A stretch of DNA of 40,712 nucleotides from the NCBI RefSeq assembly GCF_025060755.1, contig NZ_JANYUY010000063.1, positions 1-40,712 of the forward strand, read 5' to 3'. This document shows, piece by piece, positions 8,684 to 18,591 of this stretch. The translations under genes and the position numbers were made by a program. The DNA comes from Paenibacillus doosanensis. GTDB taxonomy: Bacteria > Bacillota > Bacilli > Paenibacillales > NBRC-103111. Within the stretch, counting starts at the first letter, position 1, and each line of letters opens with the position of its first letter. The notes under the pieces are model-generated. The model worked only from the letters and a program-made list of their open reading frames with translations, was not told where the DNA came from and made no database searches.

Positions 8684-10522
8684 TCAACCTCTCTTCTTGC
8701 GGAAACATACTAAGGTAGCCAAAGAAATATTTTGGCTCCTAATTACTTCTTTGGGCAGCAGAAATTCTCCATATGGTATTGAATCCACAATTTCAAAGTT
8801 ATTTTCAGACAATTCATCTTCAATTTCAAAATCATACCAAAAAACATCATAGACATTGAAATTTTCCCAGCCAACTTGCTTTCTTAACTGTGTTTCAGCA
8901 ATTTTATTTGGAAATTCACACAAAATTATTCCATCATCAGTAATAAAATTGTATAGTTTTTGGTATATTTCTTTTCTATCTAGATAATCATAATGTCTTA
9001 TAAATCTAAAAATGGTTACTACATGAAATTTAAGGTCAGGCTCGAAATCATAAAAGTTGTCTTTAATATATGTGACTTTGCTACTTGAATCCAGTTTCTT
9101 AGCTGACACTGAAATCATAAATCCAGAATTTTCTAAAGCAGATACCTTGCCGTATTTAGTTAATTCTCGAAGAACCCTACCGTCACCTGAAGCAATATCT
9201 AACAATTTAATATTCTGATTATTAGATTTGTATTTGTCGATTAAATAATTGATTGCAGAACGCTCCAACAAATCAAAAGTTCGCATGGGATAACTGCTAA
9301 ACCGATGTTCATCATAAAGTTCTGCAATTCGTTCATCGTTATAATAGCTTGCTATTTCTTTTCGGTTCATTACTAAATAATTACCTTTTTGCTCAAGTTG
9401 AGTTTGCCATCTTTTAAGAGTAGGCACTGGAATTTGGTCTTTTAATAAGCGGTATATTCTTACGTAATCATGGGATTCTTCATTATCTAAATAAAACTTA
9501 TTAAATCCCAATTTATCTACTTGCTTCTTATATTTCTCATAATCGGTTATTATTATGTTTAATTTCATTTGTAAATCATCAATGTCGGGTTTAGCAATGA
9601 CTCCAAAATTATATTTGGTAATAATATCCTTGATGCCAACTACATCTGTTATTATTACTGGTATTCCCAAGGAAATAGCTTCAACTATTGAAAGAGGGCT
9701 TGAATGATTATTATGAAGTGAAGTATACGGTACAATTACAACGTCTACATTCTTGTAAAAATCATACATATCAATATGCCCATTCAAAACCTCAATATTT
9801 GATAGATTATACTGATTTATCTGATTTTCTAGTTTTTCTAGAACATTGCCACGCCATGCAATTTTAAAATGACATTCTTCATGCTTACTTGCTAATTCAA
9901 TCAATAGTGGTACTCCACGATCCTCCCAGGAATCCTCTGACATTGGCGATGAAGCAAAACCGACAGTAAATTTACTATTTTTTTCTTTCACAAAATCGTT
10001 GCGATTCATTTTCGTTTTTGTAACAATTTGGGTTGTTCGAATCCCCAATTTTGATAGTAATTTTGTTACGATAGAAGATTTTGTAGTAACAAGCAGATTT
10101 CCGACATCTATGGCATGCCTAATATGAACTAAATAACCCTCTTCATAGCGAGGCAATGGGTTCATACCAGTAACTGTGTAGAGAGTAAGAAATGAACGCT
10201 CTCCATAATTAGCTTCAAAAAGATGATACCCTTCCAAACTATCACTAAATATGTGAATAATGTCAGGAGAATATTTTAATAATAATTCATCAAATTTATA
10301 ACCCCAACACGAAATGTTAAGATTATTATCGATATCTTCTTCATTTTCCCCCAATTCACTTTCCAAAGAAATAAATCTAAATTGGAAGTCTTCAATTTTT
10401 TCATCAAAGATCTTATAATAAGTTATGGCTTCTTTTTTTATAGCTTCTATATCAGCATCTTTTCTATAATTAAAACAAAAAAAGTAAACTTTTGGTCTAC
10501 TGTTCGACAAATTTATTGACAT
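8684..10522 (-). CDS. Bifunctional GT4 glycosyltransferase-SAM methyltransferase fusion
   Basis: In this 612-residue protein, residues 1-365 form a GT4-like domain (KFTVGFASSPMSEDSWEDRG, then SSPLSIVEAISLGIPVI). Residues about 385-612 form a class I SAM-dependent methyltransferase with the motif LLDIASGDGRVLREL (440-454) and CEFPNKIAETQLRKQVGW. In ABC-exporter glycan systems such as WbdD of E. coli O9a and WsaE of the Geobacillus S-layer glycan, methylation of the terminal sugar stops chain growth and marks the chain for export. A transferase and methyltransferase on one chain, next to wzt, fits such a terminator. The gene start overlaps the end of wzt by 26 bases. The methyl acceptor is unknown. 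Confidence 0.82.
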   Translation of the reverse strand: MSINLSNSRPKVYFFCFNYRKDADIEAIKKEAITYYKIFDEKIEDFQFRFISLESELGENEEDIDNNLNISCWGYKFDELLLKYSPDIIHIFSDSLEGYHLFEANYGERSFLTLYTVTGMNPLPRYEEGYLVHIRHAIDVGNLLVTTKSSIVTKLLSKLGIRTTQIVTKTKMNRNDFVKEKNSKFTVGFASSPMSEDSWEDRGVPLLIELASKHEECHFKIAWRGNVLEKLENQINQYNLSNIEVLNGHIDMYDFYKNVDVVIVPYTSLHNNHSSPLSIVEAISLGIPVIITDVVGIKDIITKYNFGVIAKPDIDDLQMKLNIIITDYEKYKKQVDKLGFNKFYLDNEESHDYVRIYRLLKDQIPVPTLKRWQTQLEQKGNYLVMNRKEIASYYNDERIAELYDEHRFSSYPMRTFDLLERSAINYLIDKYKSNNQNIKLLDIASGDGRVLRELTKYGKVSALENSGFMISVSAKKLDSSSKVTYIKDNFYDFEPDLKFHVVTIFRFIRHYDYLDRKEIYQKLYNFITDDGIILCEFPNKIAETQLRKQVGWENFNVYDVFWYDFEIEDELSENNFEIVDSIPYGEFLLPKEVIRSQNISLATLVCFRKKRG

Positions 10523-12140
10523 GTCCCTTGATTTCAGCTCCTGTATTTAAATTTGCCAATCCCAAACAGGATAATGTGGAAATAACCCGAAAGAAAGTAA
10601 CATCCACTAGTCTGTCTACAGTGATACTTTCTCCGTTAGCCTGGTCAGTTATTCCCAGACTTAAGAAATAAGTTCCTTCATTTAAATGCATAGGAAATTT
10701 AAAGGTATATCTCAAGAAATCCTTTGAATTAATGGAATGAATTTTACAACCCAGTATTTTGCTGTTCGAGCCGAATACTTCAACTCCATTAATAGTCTTA
10801 AAGAGAACTCCAAGCACCGGTTCTTCAATAAAATCTTCAGCAACAGCCTCAACTTCGATTTGGATTGCTTTTCCGGTTTTAAAAATGGAGCTCTCCTCCC
10901 CATTTTCGTCCAAAAGCTTGAAGCTAGTGATTTTAGCTTTGCCGTTACCATATCGAATATCTTTTTTTTCTTTTTTCTCTGAATTATCTAGCTGATCTAG
11001 GTTGGCCGTTAACGTCATTTTTTGATAGTAATTAGCAACATCGTTCGATGTCCCTTCATATATGAGATTACCATCATAAATCAACGCAACCCGATTACAA
11101 AGTGCTCTTATTGCATTTAAATCATGACTAACAAAAATAATTGTCTTTCCTTTTGCTTTAAATTCCTCAAATTTTTTAAAGCACTTTCTCTGAAAAACCT
11201 CATCTCCAACAGCGAGTGCTTCATCAATAATCAAAACATCAGGATCAACATTTATAGCTAACGAGAATGCAAGTCGGACAAACATACCACTTGAATAACT
11301 CTTAACAGGTTTATCAAAAAAATCGCCAATACTCGCAAATTCTTGAATAGATTCTAATCTAGTCAGCATTTCACTTCTTGAAATTCCATGTAAATGACTA
11401 TTCAAAATCACATTTTCTCGCCCTGATAATTCAGGATGGAACCCCGCACCCAACTCCAATAATGCGGCTATTCTACCATTAACAATAAATTCACCATCAG
11501 TTTGCTGTTTCGTTTGCGCCAAAATACTTAAGAGTGTACTCTTTCCAGATCCATTGAAACCAATGATGCCATAAGTTTCCCCTTTTAGTACTTTAAAATT
11601 TATATCTTTTAAAGCCCAGAAGCTCTTAAAATGTCTTTGTCCCTGATAAGGGAAAATATTCATAAATTTACCAAAAGAATTAGAATATAATTTATATCGC
11701 TTAGAAAGATTGATGCATTGAATAGCCACATCATTCTCTATATTATTAACAGGTAATTTGGATTTCCTATCCAACTTTATTTTGGTGTTTAGTATATTAG
11801 AACCGTAGTCTTCAAACCATGAGATACCTTCATGAACTAAATCCCAGGTTAATTCAATATTTTCACATCTTTGAGATACTATATAATTGGCTCTGACCTC
11901 TATGCTTTCTCCTGGAGAAACATTATAGGGAAGTTTCGTTCTAATCCCTTCAGAAAGAACCTGGTTTTCGCTCTTAATTCGATAACAAATAGCAACAGGA
12001 TTTTTTTTATCGTATGCATTCCAAGTGTTAGTACCAATATTAGTTATTTTCAACTTAATGCTACTCATACGATTAACTTGTGTGATTATAATATTATCTT
12101 CTTCAAGGATATTAATATTAGCTTTATATTCGTTGTTCAT
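10497..12140 (-). CDS. wzt: Wzt: ABC polysaccharide exporter ATPase with extra N-terminal Ig-like domain
   Basis: Residues about 135-375 form the ABC ATPase: Walker A GFNGSGKST (194-202), signature YSSGMF (282-287), Walker B VLIIDEALAVGD. Residues about 398-540 match the Wzt C-terminal sandwich domain that recognises the capped end of the glycan in systems such as E. coli O9a. Unusually, residues about 15-125 form an added domain (LKITNIGTNTWNA, ENIELTWDLVHEGISWFEDYG) that resembles NBR1-type Ig-like domains. Ordinary Wzt proteins start directly with the ATPase at about 400-430 residues; this one has 547. The ATG has AGGAACC before it and overlaps the stop of the coiled-coil gene (ATGA). Confidence 0.92.
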   Translation of the reverse strand: MNNEYKANINILEEDNIIITQVNRMSSIKLKITNIGTNTWNAYDKKNPVAICYRIKSENQVLSEGIRTKLPYNVSPGESIEVRANYIVSQRCENIELTWDLVHEGISWFEDYGSNILNTKIKLDRKSKLPVNNIENDVAIQCINLSKRYKLYSNSFGKFMNIFPYQGQRHFKSFWALKDINFKVLKGETYGIIGFNGSGKSTLLSILAQTKQQTDGEFIVNGRIAALLELGAGFHPELSGRENVILNSHLHGISRSEMLTRLESIQEFASIGDFFDKPVKSYSSGMFVRLAFSLAINVDPDVLIIDEALAVGDEVFQRKCFKKFEEFKAKGKTIIFVSHDLNAIRALCNRVALIYDGNLIYEGTSNDVANYYQKMTLTANLDQLDNSEKKEKKDIRYGNGKAKITSFKLLDENGEESSIFKTGKAIQIEVEAVAEDFIEEPVLGVLFKTINGVEVFGSNSKILGCKIHSINSKDFLRYTFKFPMHLNEGTYFLSLGITDQANGESITVDRLVDVTFFRVISTLSCLGLANLNTGAEIKGHVNKFVEQ

Positions 12141-12958
12141 TGTAGGTTCCTACTTTTATTTAAAGTATCAAAAACGGAAAGTAACTTTCCTTCTAATTCA
12201 ATATTATCAGGATCGTACTTAAGAGCAAATAGAAGCAATTGATAACTTAGATCAAACTCATTTTTTCTAAAATAAAAATCGCTTAATTCAATAAGAATAT
12301 TTTTGGTTGTCTCTTTCCTTGAATCATCAACAATATTCAATATTTTATTGTTTAGACTTTCGATGTCAATTTTTTGCTGTTCTATTTCATTTTTTTGTTG
12401 TTGGATTTGAAGGGTTAATTGTTCGACTATCTCTGTTTGTAATTCAATTCTTTTTTGTAGTTCACTAATCTTTTTATCAGAACCATAATTAATTTCATCT
12501 TTAAACTTATTAAGATTAGTTTCTAAATTGTTATTTGAGGATGCTGCAACTTCTGTCAAATAATGATTTCTTGCATTTTCTTGATCTTTTAAATCATTAA
12601 CTAAATCATCAACTGAAGAAATAAGTAATTCTTCGATTTTTTTGGCTTGATGTTCTTGGTTATCTTTAACTTGCTGTTGTAAGTAGCGAACATTTTCAAT
12701 CATCAGTTGATTGAATGTAATTTGTTTATTAAGTATTGGACGAATAAGTTTTCTAATAACTTTTTTAAAAGCAATAATAAATTTCCCCAAAAATTTTCTG
12801 TGAGAGAAATAATGAACCTCAGAAATATTATGAAGTTCAATTAATTTCTCAATGTTTGAAAAATAAGCATCATTAACTTGATGTCCTGATACAATATTTC
12901 TTTCAATATTTTCTTTTAATCTTTTTTTTAATTGTTCTGTATTGAAATTAAGTTGCAT
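12137..12958 (-). CDS. Coiled-coil protein between wzm and wzt, possible chain-length or scaffold factor
   Basis: About 273 residues. I place the start at ATG 12958 because GGGTTGGTG lies 6 bases upstream; a TTG four codons earlier is possible. It has an amphipathic basic stretch (FKKVIRKLIRPILNKQITFN, about 85-104) of the kind seen in membrane-associated glycan enzymes. Then come long heptad-like coiled coils (about 105-215), rich in Gln and Glu, and a C-terminal helix pair resembling a TPR unit (DLSYQLLLFALKYDPDNIEL). There is no catalytic motif. WbdD of E. coli O9a uses a coiled coil as a ruler for glycan length. A similar role here is suggested by position and form only. Confidence 0.7.
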   Translation of the reverse strand: MQLNFNTEQLKKRLKENIERNIVSGHQVNDAYFSNIEKLIELHNISEVHYFSHRKFLGKFIIAFKKVIRKLIRPILNKQITFNQLMIENVRYLQQQVKDNQEHQAKKIEELLISSVDDLVNDLKDQENARNHYLTEVAASSNNNLETNLNKFKDEINYGSDKKISELQKRIELQTEIVEQLTLQIQQQKNEIEQQKIDIESLNNKILNIVDDSRKETTKNILIELSDFYFRKNEFDLSYQLLLFALKYDPDNIELEGKLLSVFDTLNKSRNLQ

Positions 12959-12980
12959 TTCAGACACCAACCCTTTTTTA

Positions 12981-13754
12981 TTAAATCAAATCAGAAACTT
13001 CGTTAACTAGTTTTTTATATATTAAGGATCCTACTAGTACCATGCCTAATGTAATTAAGATAATGGAAACAAAATCAATGCCGTCAAGTGGTTTATTAAA
13101 AACAATATCTTGAAACAAACGAATAAAATAATATAAAGGGTTCCAGTCAATAAAATATTGATATTCTTTTGGAATAATGTCTTTTACATATACTATAGGT
13201 GTAAACCAAAACCATAACGGCAGAACTATTGAAAAAATCTGTGATAAATCCCTAAAATGGATAGTAGTAACACATAATATTAACCCTACCCCAAGTGCAA
13301 AAATTTGAAGCAAAACAAGAAGTGGAAATATAAGTAAATAACTAAATGAAACGGCTTGCCCAACTAATAGTAACACAATAAAAAGTAAAACATAATTTAT
13401 AAAAAGTTCAATTAATGAAGAACATATTATGGCGAGAAGTAAAATAACTTTAGGGAAATACACTTTTTTTACTATGTTCGAATTTTCAATAAAAACATTT
13501 TGTAATCTAATTAGTGAATTATTGAAAATGGTCCATGCAAGTATACCGGAGCTAAGATATATACTATAATCAAAAGTTCCTGTCATTTGAGGCAACTTGG
13601 CCATCATAAGTTTTGAGAAGATCAAAGTATATATTAAGATATAACAAATAGGCATCAAAATGTTCCACAGTATTCCCAAATGTGAACTGGCATATTTACT
13701 TTTAAAATCTTTAATTGTTAAATCCCTTAAAAGTCCTGAATATTTAAGTACCAT
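12981..13754 (-). CDS. wzm: Wzm: ABC polysaccharide exporter permease
   Basis: The 257-residue protein has six predicted membrane segments and the ABC-2 polysaccharide permease signature: LTIKDFKSKYASSHLGILWN near the N-terminus, and WFTPIVYVKDIIPKEYQ...DWNPLYYFIRLFQDIVF near the end. It pairs with the ATPase encoded just downstream to move the finished undecaprenyl-diphosphate glycan across the membrane. Length is typical of Wzm. The intervening coiled-coil gene makes it likely that all three proteins work as one complex. Confidence 0.93.
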   Translation of the reverse strand: MVLKYSGLLRDLTIKDFKSKYASSHLGILWNILMPICYILIYTLIFSKLMMAKLPQMTGTFDYSIYLSSGILAWTIFNNSLIRLQNVFIENSNIVKKVYFPKVILLLAIICSSLIELFINYVLLFIVLLLVGQAVSFSYLLIFPLLVLLQIFALGVGLILCVTTIHFRDLSQIFSIVLPLWFWFTPIVYVKDIIPKEYQYFIDWNPLYYFIRLFQDIVFNKPLDGIDFVSIILITLGMVLVGSLIYKKLVNEVSDLI

Positions 13755-13770
13755 AAGACCACCAAATTTC

Positions 13771-14718
13771 TTATTGATTAAAGGATGTTCTAAAATAATT
13801 TATTGTATCCACTAAAGAATCGTCAATTAACCATTTAGGCTTCCATTGAGTGTGACTAATTATTTTAGTATTATCACCAAAATAAAAAGGTATATCATTA
13901 GGTCTAAATAATCGTTTGTCTATTTCATAAGATATTTCTACTTTAGAAAGGGCGATTAATTTTTCCAATATTGTTATTATTCCCAATGGAACACCTGAAC
14001 AAACATTATAAATACTTCCTGTTTCACCTTTTTCAGCTGCTAATAAATAAGCATTAACTATGTCTCTAACATCCGAAAAATCTCTTTTCGAAGTTAAGTC
14101 TCCAACTTTTAATTTTGGTTCACTTAACCCATTCTCTATTTTGACGATTTGATTTGCGAAATCAGGAACTACGAATCCTAATCTTTGTCCTGGACCAATA
14201 TGATTAAAGGGCCTCATATGAATAATATCCAATCGATTGACATTCAAATAATTAGCAATTAACCTCGAAACAGCCGCCTTAGATTCCCCATAAGGATTTT
14301 GTGGATTTAGTTCATAATCTTCTTTGATTGGCATTTGCCAATTTGGATCATATCCGTATTCTTCAGATGATCCTACATTAATAATTCGAACCGGCAAATC
14401 TAATTCAGCCACTGCATCTAATAAAACTGTTGTTTTCTCGACATTTGTATAGAATGTTCCATCCGGATCTTCCCATGACCGACGCACATTACTTTGTGCC
14501 ATTAAATGAAAAATATAATCAGGTTTTATCTTTTTCAAAATCTTTTTAAATTCATCTTTGTCTTCTAACGCAGTAGTTATTAGGTAGTTGTAGTAGTCAT
14601 TATGTTCTAAAAAGGCACTTCTAGAAGTGCCGTAAACAATGTGTCCTTTTGAAATTAATAGTTTACCCAAGTGTTTGCCTACAAAACCATTAATTCCTGT
14701 TATTAACGATATAGTCAT
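13771..14718 (-). CDS. rmd: GDP-6-deoxy-D-mannose reductase (GDP-D-rhamnose synthesis)
   Basis: An extended short-chain dehydrogenase of 315 residues. The NAD(P)-binding loop GINGFVG opens the protein, SSEEYG supplies the catalytic Ser region, and YGESK is the YxxxK site. RPFNHIGPGQ followed by GFVVPDFANQI is characteristic of Rmd rather than GDP-fucose synthase. It reduces the 4-keto sugar made by Gmd to GDP-D-rhamnose. The start at ATG 14718 is preferred over an upstream in-frame codon at 14757, because it begins the fold properly and lies 4 bases after the gmd stop. Together with gmd and manC it argues for D-rhamnose in the glycan, as known from Aneurinibacillus S-layer glycans. Confidence 0.85.
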   Translation of the reverse strand: MTISLITGINGFVGKHLGKLLISKGHIVYGTSRSAFLEHNDYYNYLITTALEDKDEFKKILKKIKPDYIFHLMAQSNVRRSWEDPDGTFYTNVEKTTVLLDAVAELDLPVRIINVGSSEEYGYDPNWQMPIKEDYELNPQNPYGESKAAVSRLIANYLNVNRLDIIHMRPFNHIGPGQRLGFVVPDFANQIVKIENGLSEPKLKVGDLTSKRDFSDVRDIVNAYLLAAEKGETGSIYNVCSGVPLGIITILEKLIALSKVEISYEIDKRLFRPNDIPFYFGDNTKIISHTQWKPKWLIDDSLVDTINYFRTSFNQ

Positions 14719-14722
14719 GTTT

Positions 14723-15712
<990 letters not shown>

Positions 15713-15730
15713 TTAGATAATTGTTATCTT

Positions 15731-16810
15731 TTATAAATATTGATCAAGCTTTTGAGTTCTCAGTTCTTTTAAAAGCAGCTTCACTTCTTGGGCTTTATCT
15801 TTTGTACAAATCAATGTTACATCTTCTGTATCAACGATAATAAGATCCTCAATCCCTAAGGTAGCAATAAGTTTACCGTTGCTTTCAATGATGCATCGTT
15901 TTGTATCCAAGTTCAAAATATTTCCTTTTATAACATTCCCATTTTCATCCCGATCGTTGATACGATCAAGCGCTGTCCAGCTGCCTACATCATCCCATCC
16001 GAAAACACAGGGAATGACATAAATATTGCTCACTTTCTCCATTATACCGTAGTCGATGGATTGGTCAGGCATTTTGTAAAACTCATTACGGATTAATTGA
16101 TTGCGGTCTGTATCGGTTTGAAAAGCCTTCTTTAATGTCTCCAATACGTCATGCATATCTGGCATAAGCTGTTTAATATAATTTCTTATAACATCGGTTT
16201 TCCAGATGAAGATTCCGCTGTTCCAGAAAAAATTACCTGAATCCAAGTAAGATTGTGCTGTCTCCAAATCCGGTTTTTCTACGAACTTATTGACCTTATG
16301 CACATCTAAATCATTAACTTTTTGAATTTGTTTGGTGCTTTCGATATAGCCGTAACCTGTTTCCGGATAAGTCGGTTGAATCCCGAGGGTCACAAGATTA
16401 TCTTTCTCTCGGGCTACTTCAACAGCAGTTCGAAGAATTTTAATAAAGCCTTCATCGTTCTCAATAATATGATCGGAAGGCAGGACAACCATAGTACTAT
16501 CAGGGAATTTTTCCTCTATAATTAAAGAAGCAAGCCCCACGCAAGGAGCGGTGTTTCTTCCGATAGGCTCAATAATGATATTATCAGCAGGAAGATTTGG
16601 TATTTGGGCACGGATTAATTCGGCATACAATTCATTAGTAACTATGAAGATATGAGTTATATCTATAAGTTTTTCAAGTCTAGCGATAGTTTGCTGTATC
16701 ATTGATTTGCTGCCAGAAATATTCAGGAATTGCTTTGGCAAATGGGTACGGCTTTTGGGCCAGAAACGTTCGCCTTTCCCGCCTGCCATAATCACAGCGG
16801 TAATGGTCAT
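15731..16810 (-). CDS. manC: Mannose-1-phosphate guanylyltransferase
   Basis: The 359-residue nucleotidyltransferase begins with AVIMAGGKGERFWPKSR, the GTP-binding signature. It continues with PSDHII, a KFVEKPD site and SIDYGIMEKVSN. It is a single-function enzyme without the phosphomannose isomerase domain found in many ManC proteins. It makes GDP-mannose for Gmd. The start at ATG 16810 is set by a strong GGAGGGG 5 bases upstream; an upstream in-frame start at 16855 lacks such a site. It is the first gene of the long minus-strand glycan operon and is preceded by a plausible sigma-A promoter. Confidence 0.94.
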   Translation of the reverse strand: MTITAVIMAGGKGERFWPKSRTHLPKQFLNISGSKSMIQQTIARLEKLIDITHIFIVTNELYAELIRAQIPNLPADNIIIEPIGRNTAPCVGLASLIIEEKFPDSTMVVLPSDHIIENDEGFIKILRTAVEVAREKDNLVTLGIQPTYPETGYGYIESTKQIQKVNDLDVHKVNKFVEKPDLETAQSYLDSGNFFWNSGIFIWKTDVIRNYIKQLMPDMHDVLETLKKAFQTDTDRNQLIRNEFYKMPDQSIDYGIMEKVSNIYVIPCVFGWDDVGSWTALDRINDRDENGNVIKGNILNLDTKRCIIESNGKLIATLGIEDLIIVDTEDVTLICTKDKAQEVKLLLKELRTQKLDQYL

Positions 16811-16862
16811 GTCTTCCCCTCCAGTTATCGACATAAAACGAGCAATTATATACAACTACAAT

Positions 16863-16892
16863 ATTATAGCCTATCAAAATAAGGCAAAGCAA
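16863..16892 (-). promoter_or_regulatory. Putative sigma-A promoter of the minus-strand glycan operon
   Basis: On the minus strand TTGCTT (16892-16887) and a perfect TATAAT (16868-16863) are separated by 18 bases. Transcription would start near 16855, about 45 bases before the manC start. No competing promoter of similar quality is seen inside the operon. Confidence 0.5.
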
Positions 16893-16908
16893 TCTTTTCT
16901 GGAATTAA

Positions 16909-16938
16909 TTGTTTCTAGCACCACATTATTAGTATAAT
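16909..16938 (+). promoter_or_regulatory. Putative distal sigma-A promoter for the plus-strand glycan genes
   Basis: TTGTTT (16909-16914) and TATAAT (16933-16938) with an 18-base spacer. The transcript would include the long inverted repeat that follows and reach the phosphotransferase gene at 17093. Confidence 0.4.
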
Positions 16939-16954
16939 AGAATCAAACAATGAT

Positions 16955-17012
16955 AATTTTATTAACTTTCATGTTAACAGTTTCAGTATTCAAGAGGATA
17001 GTTAATAAAATT
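16955..17012. repeat. 13-bp perfect inverted repeat between divergent glycan operons
   Basis: AATTTTATTAACT (16955-16967) is the exact reverse complement of AGTTAATAAAATT (17000-17012), with 32 bases between the arms. It lies between two candidate plus-strand promoters in the divergent control region. It could be a regulator's paired operator or an RNA stem in the leader. AT-richness makes a chance repeat easier, so the function is uncertain. Confidence 0.5.
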
Positions 17013-17026
17013 GGCAATATGTTATG

Positions 17027-17056
17027 TTGCTTTACTTAGCTTATTCAGACTAAAAT
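17027..17056 (+). promoter_or_regulatory. Putative proximal sigma-A promoter before the phosphotransferase gene
   Basis: TTGCTT (17027-17032) and TAAAAT (17051-17056), spacer 18 bases. The start point would be near 17063, about 30 bases before the GTG start at 17093 and just upstream of the GGAGGT ribosome-binding site. Confidence 0.45.
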
Positions 17057-17092
17057 CATATATGATAAGTCGAATTTTCGGAGGTACAGAAA

Positions 17093-18589
17093 GTGAATTA
17101 CTCCTATACAACGACAAATTCCAAAAAGGAACAACTTATACCAACCATTGAAATTAATAAAAAATTAGAGACGAAGAAGAATATATCCAGTATATTAGGT
17201 TCTGTTTTTATATTGCTAGAATTAGCCTTGATTACCTTCATCTATTTCTTGTTATATGAATATCGAATTGCTCAAGAATTTGATGAAAGTCTTATTTGGA
17301 ATATGCACTCCCCCCGTTTTATCAATTATATTGTATTCTTTATAATTTCTTCGTTGACTTACCTAATATTTGTGTACAGATATCAGCTATTTCGTTTTAG
17401 ATCGGGATCAGGACTTGCAGATGAGCTTTACAAAGTCATTAAAGCATTTTCTTTTTCAATTCTGATTACTATTGGTGTAAGTTTTATATTAAAGTTTACG
17501 GATTTATCAAGATTGGTAATTGTGAGTTACTGGTTTGCCGCAATTATATCCTCATGTTCAATAAGATCCATTAAGCGATTTATGTATATTCAATTGGCCC
17601 AGCAAGGTATTGTTAGTAAGAACGTAGTTATTGTTGGAGCCGGCAAATTCGGCAAATCGCTAATGGAAGAATTGTCAAATTACCGTTACTTGGGATATCA
17701 AATTGTAGGTTTTGTCGATGACAATGAGTTTACTGATTTTAAAGGTAATAAGTATTTAGGGCCAGTATCCAAAATCAATGAAATTCTGAAAGACCAGTTG
17801 GTCGAGGAAATAATTATTACAATCCCTTCCGAACGGGAACTCGTTAATAAACTCATTACAGACCTTAGAAAATTGGATATTCAAATTAAAATTGTTCCTG
17901 ATCTATATAATCTTGTTATGAGTACCGTACAAATTGGCAATATTAACACTTTGCCCGTTGTTACTTTAGTGAAAACTCCAATGAGAGGCGTCGGTTTGGC
18001 TTTCAAGCGGTTAATTGATATTATAGCATCGTCTTTACTAATCCTAGTAATTTCACCCATTTTTTTGATAACAGCATTAGCTATTAAACTGGACTCCAAA
18101 GGCAGCATTATTTATAAGCAGCAGCGAATCGGAAAAAACGGTAAACAATTTCATATGTTGAAGTTTAGATCAATGATCACCAATGCCGACTCCATGCTCA
18201 AAAACCTTCAAGATAAAAATGAAGTAAATGGGCTAGCATTTAAAATGAAAGATGATCCGAGAATAACCAAAGTAGGAAGCTTCATACGAAAGTACTCTAT
18301 TGATGAGCTTCCTCAGCTTTTCAATGTCCTTAAAGGGGACATGAGCTTAGTAGGCCCGCGTCCTCCTCTGCCCAATGAAGTTGAACGTTATGGGGACTGG
18401 GAGTGGAGAAGACTTGAAGTGCTCCCGGGCATTACCGGACTTTGGCAGGTAAGTGGGCGCAGCGATTTATCTTTCCAACAATGGATGAGCCTTGATATTT
18501 ATTATATTGAAAACTGGAGTATTGTATTTGATATCAAAATATTGCTAAAAACTATTCCTGTTGTTCTAAAAGGAGAAGGAGCTTATTAA
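17093..18589 (+). CDS. Polyprenyl-phosphate sugar-1-phosphate transferase (WbaP/WsaP-like glycan initiator)
   Basis: The 498-residue protein has four or five N-terminal membrane helices (about 30-155), a nucleotide-binding-like domain with VIVGAGKFGKSL (about 179-190), and a membrane hairpin and catalytic PglC-type domain from about residue 300. That domain shows KFRSM, the Asp-Glu dyad in SIDELPQLFNVL (404-405), GPRPPLP and LPGITGLWQVSGRS. Such enzymes move a hexose-1-phosphate onto undecaprenyl phosphate and start the glycan; WsaP does this in the Geobacillus S-layer system. GTG start, with GGAGGT 7 bases upstream. First gene of the plus-strand arm. Confidence 0.93.
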   Translation: MNYSYTTTNSKKEQLIPTIEINKKLETKKNISSILGSVFILLELALITFIYFLLYEYRIAQEFDESLIWNMHSPRFINYIVFFIISSLTYLIFVYRYQLFRFRSGSGLADELYKVIKAFSFSILITIGVSFILKFTDLSRLVIVSYWFAAIISSCSIRSIKRFMYIQLAQQGIVSKNVVIVGAGKFGKSLMEELSNYRYLGYQIVGFVDDNEFTDFKGNKYLGPVSKINEILKDQLVEEIIITIPSERELVNKLITDLRKLDIQIKIVPDLYNLVMSTVQIGNINTLPVVTLVKTPMRGVGLAFKRLIDIIASSLLILVISPIFLITALAIKLDSKGSIIYKQQRIGKNGKQFHMLKFRSMITNADSMLKNLQDKNEVNGLAFKMKDDPRITKVGSFIRKYSIDELPQLFNVLKGDMSLVGPRPPLPNEVERYGDWEWRRLEVLPGITGLWQVSGRSDLSFQQWMSLDIYYIENWSIVFDIKILLKTIPVVLKGEGAY

Positions 18590-18591
18590 CC

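Noticed and set aside
13771-14718. GDP-L-fucose synthase as the identity of the reductase
   Set aside because: The segment around RPFNHIGPGQ and the PDFANQI stretch fit Rmd better than the epimerase-reductase that makes GDP-L-fucose.
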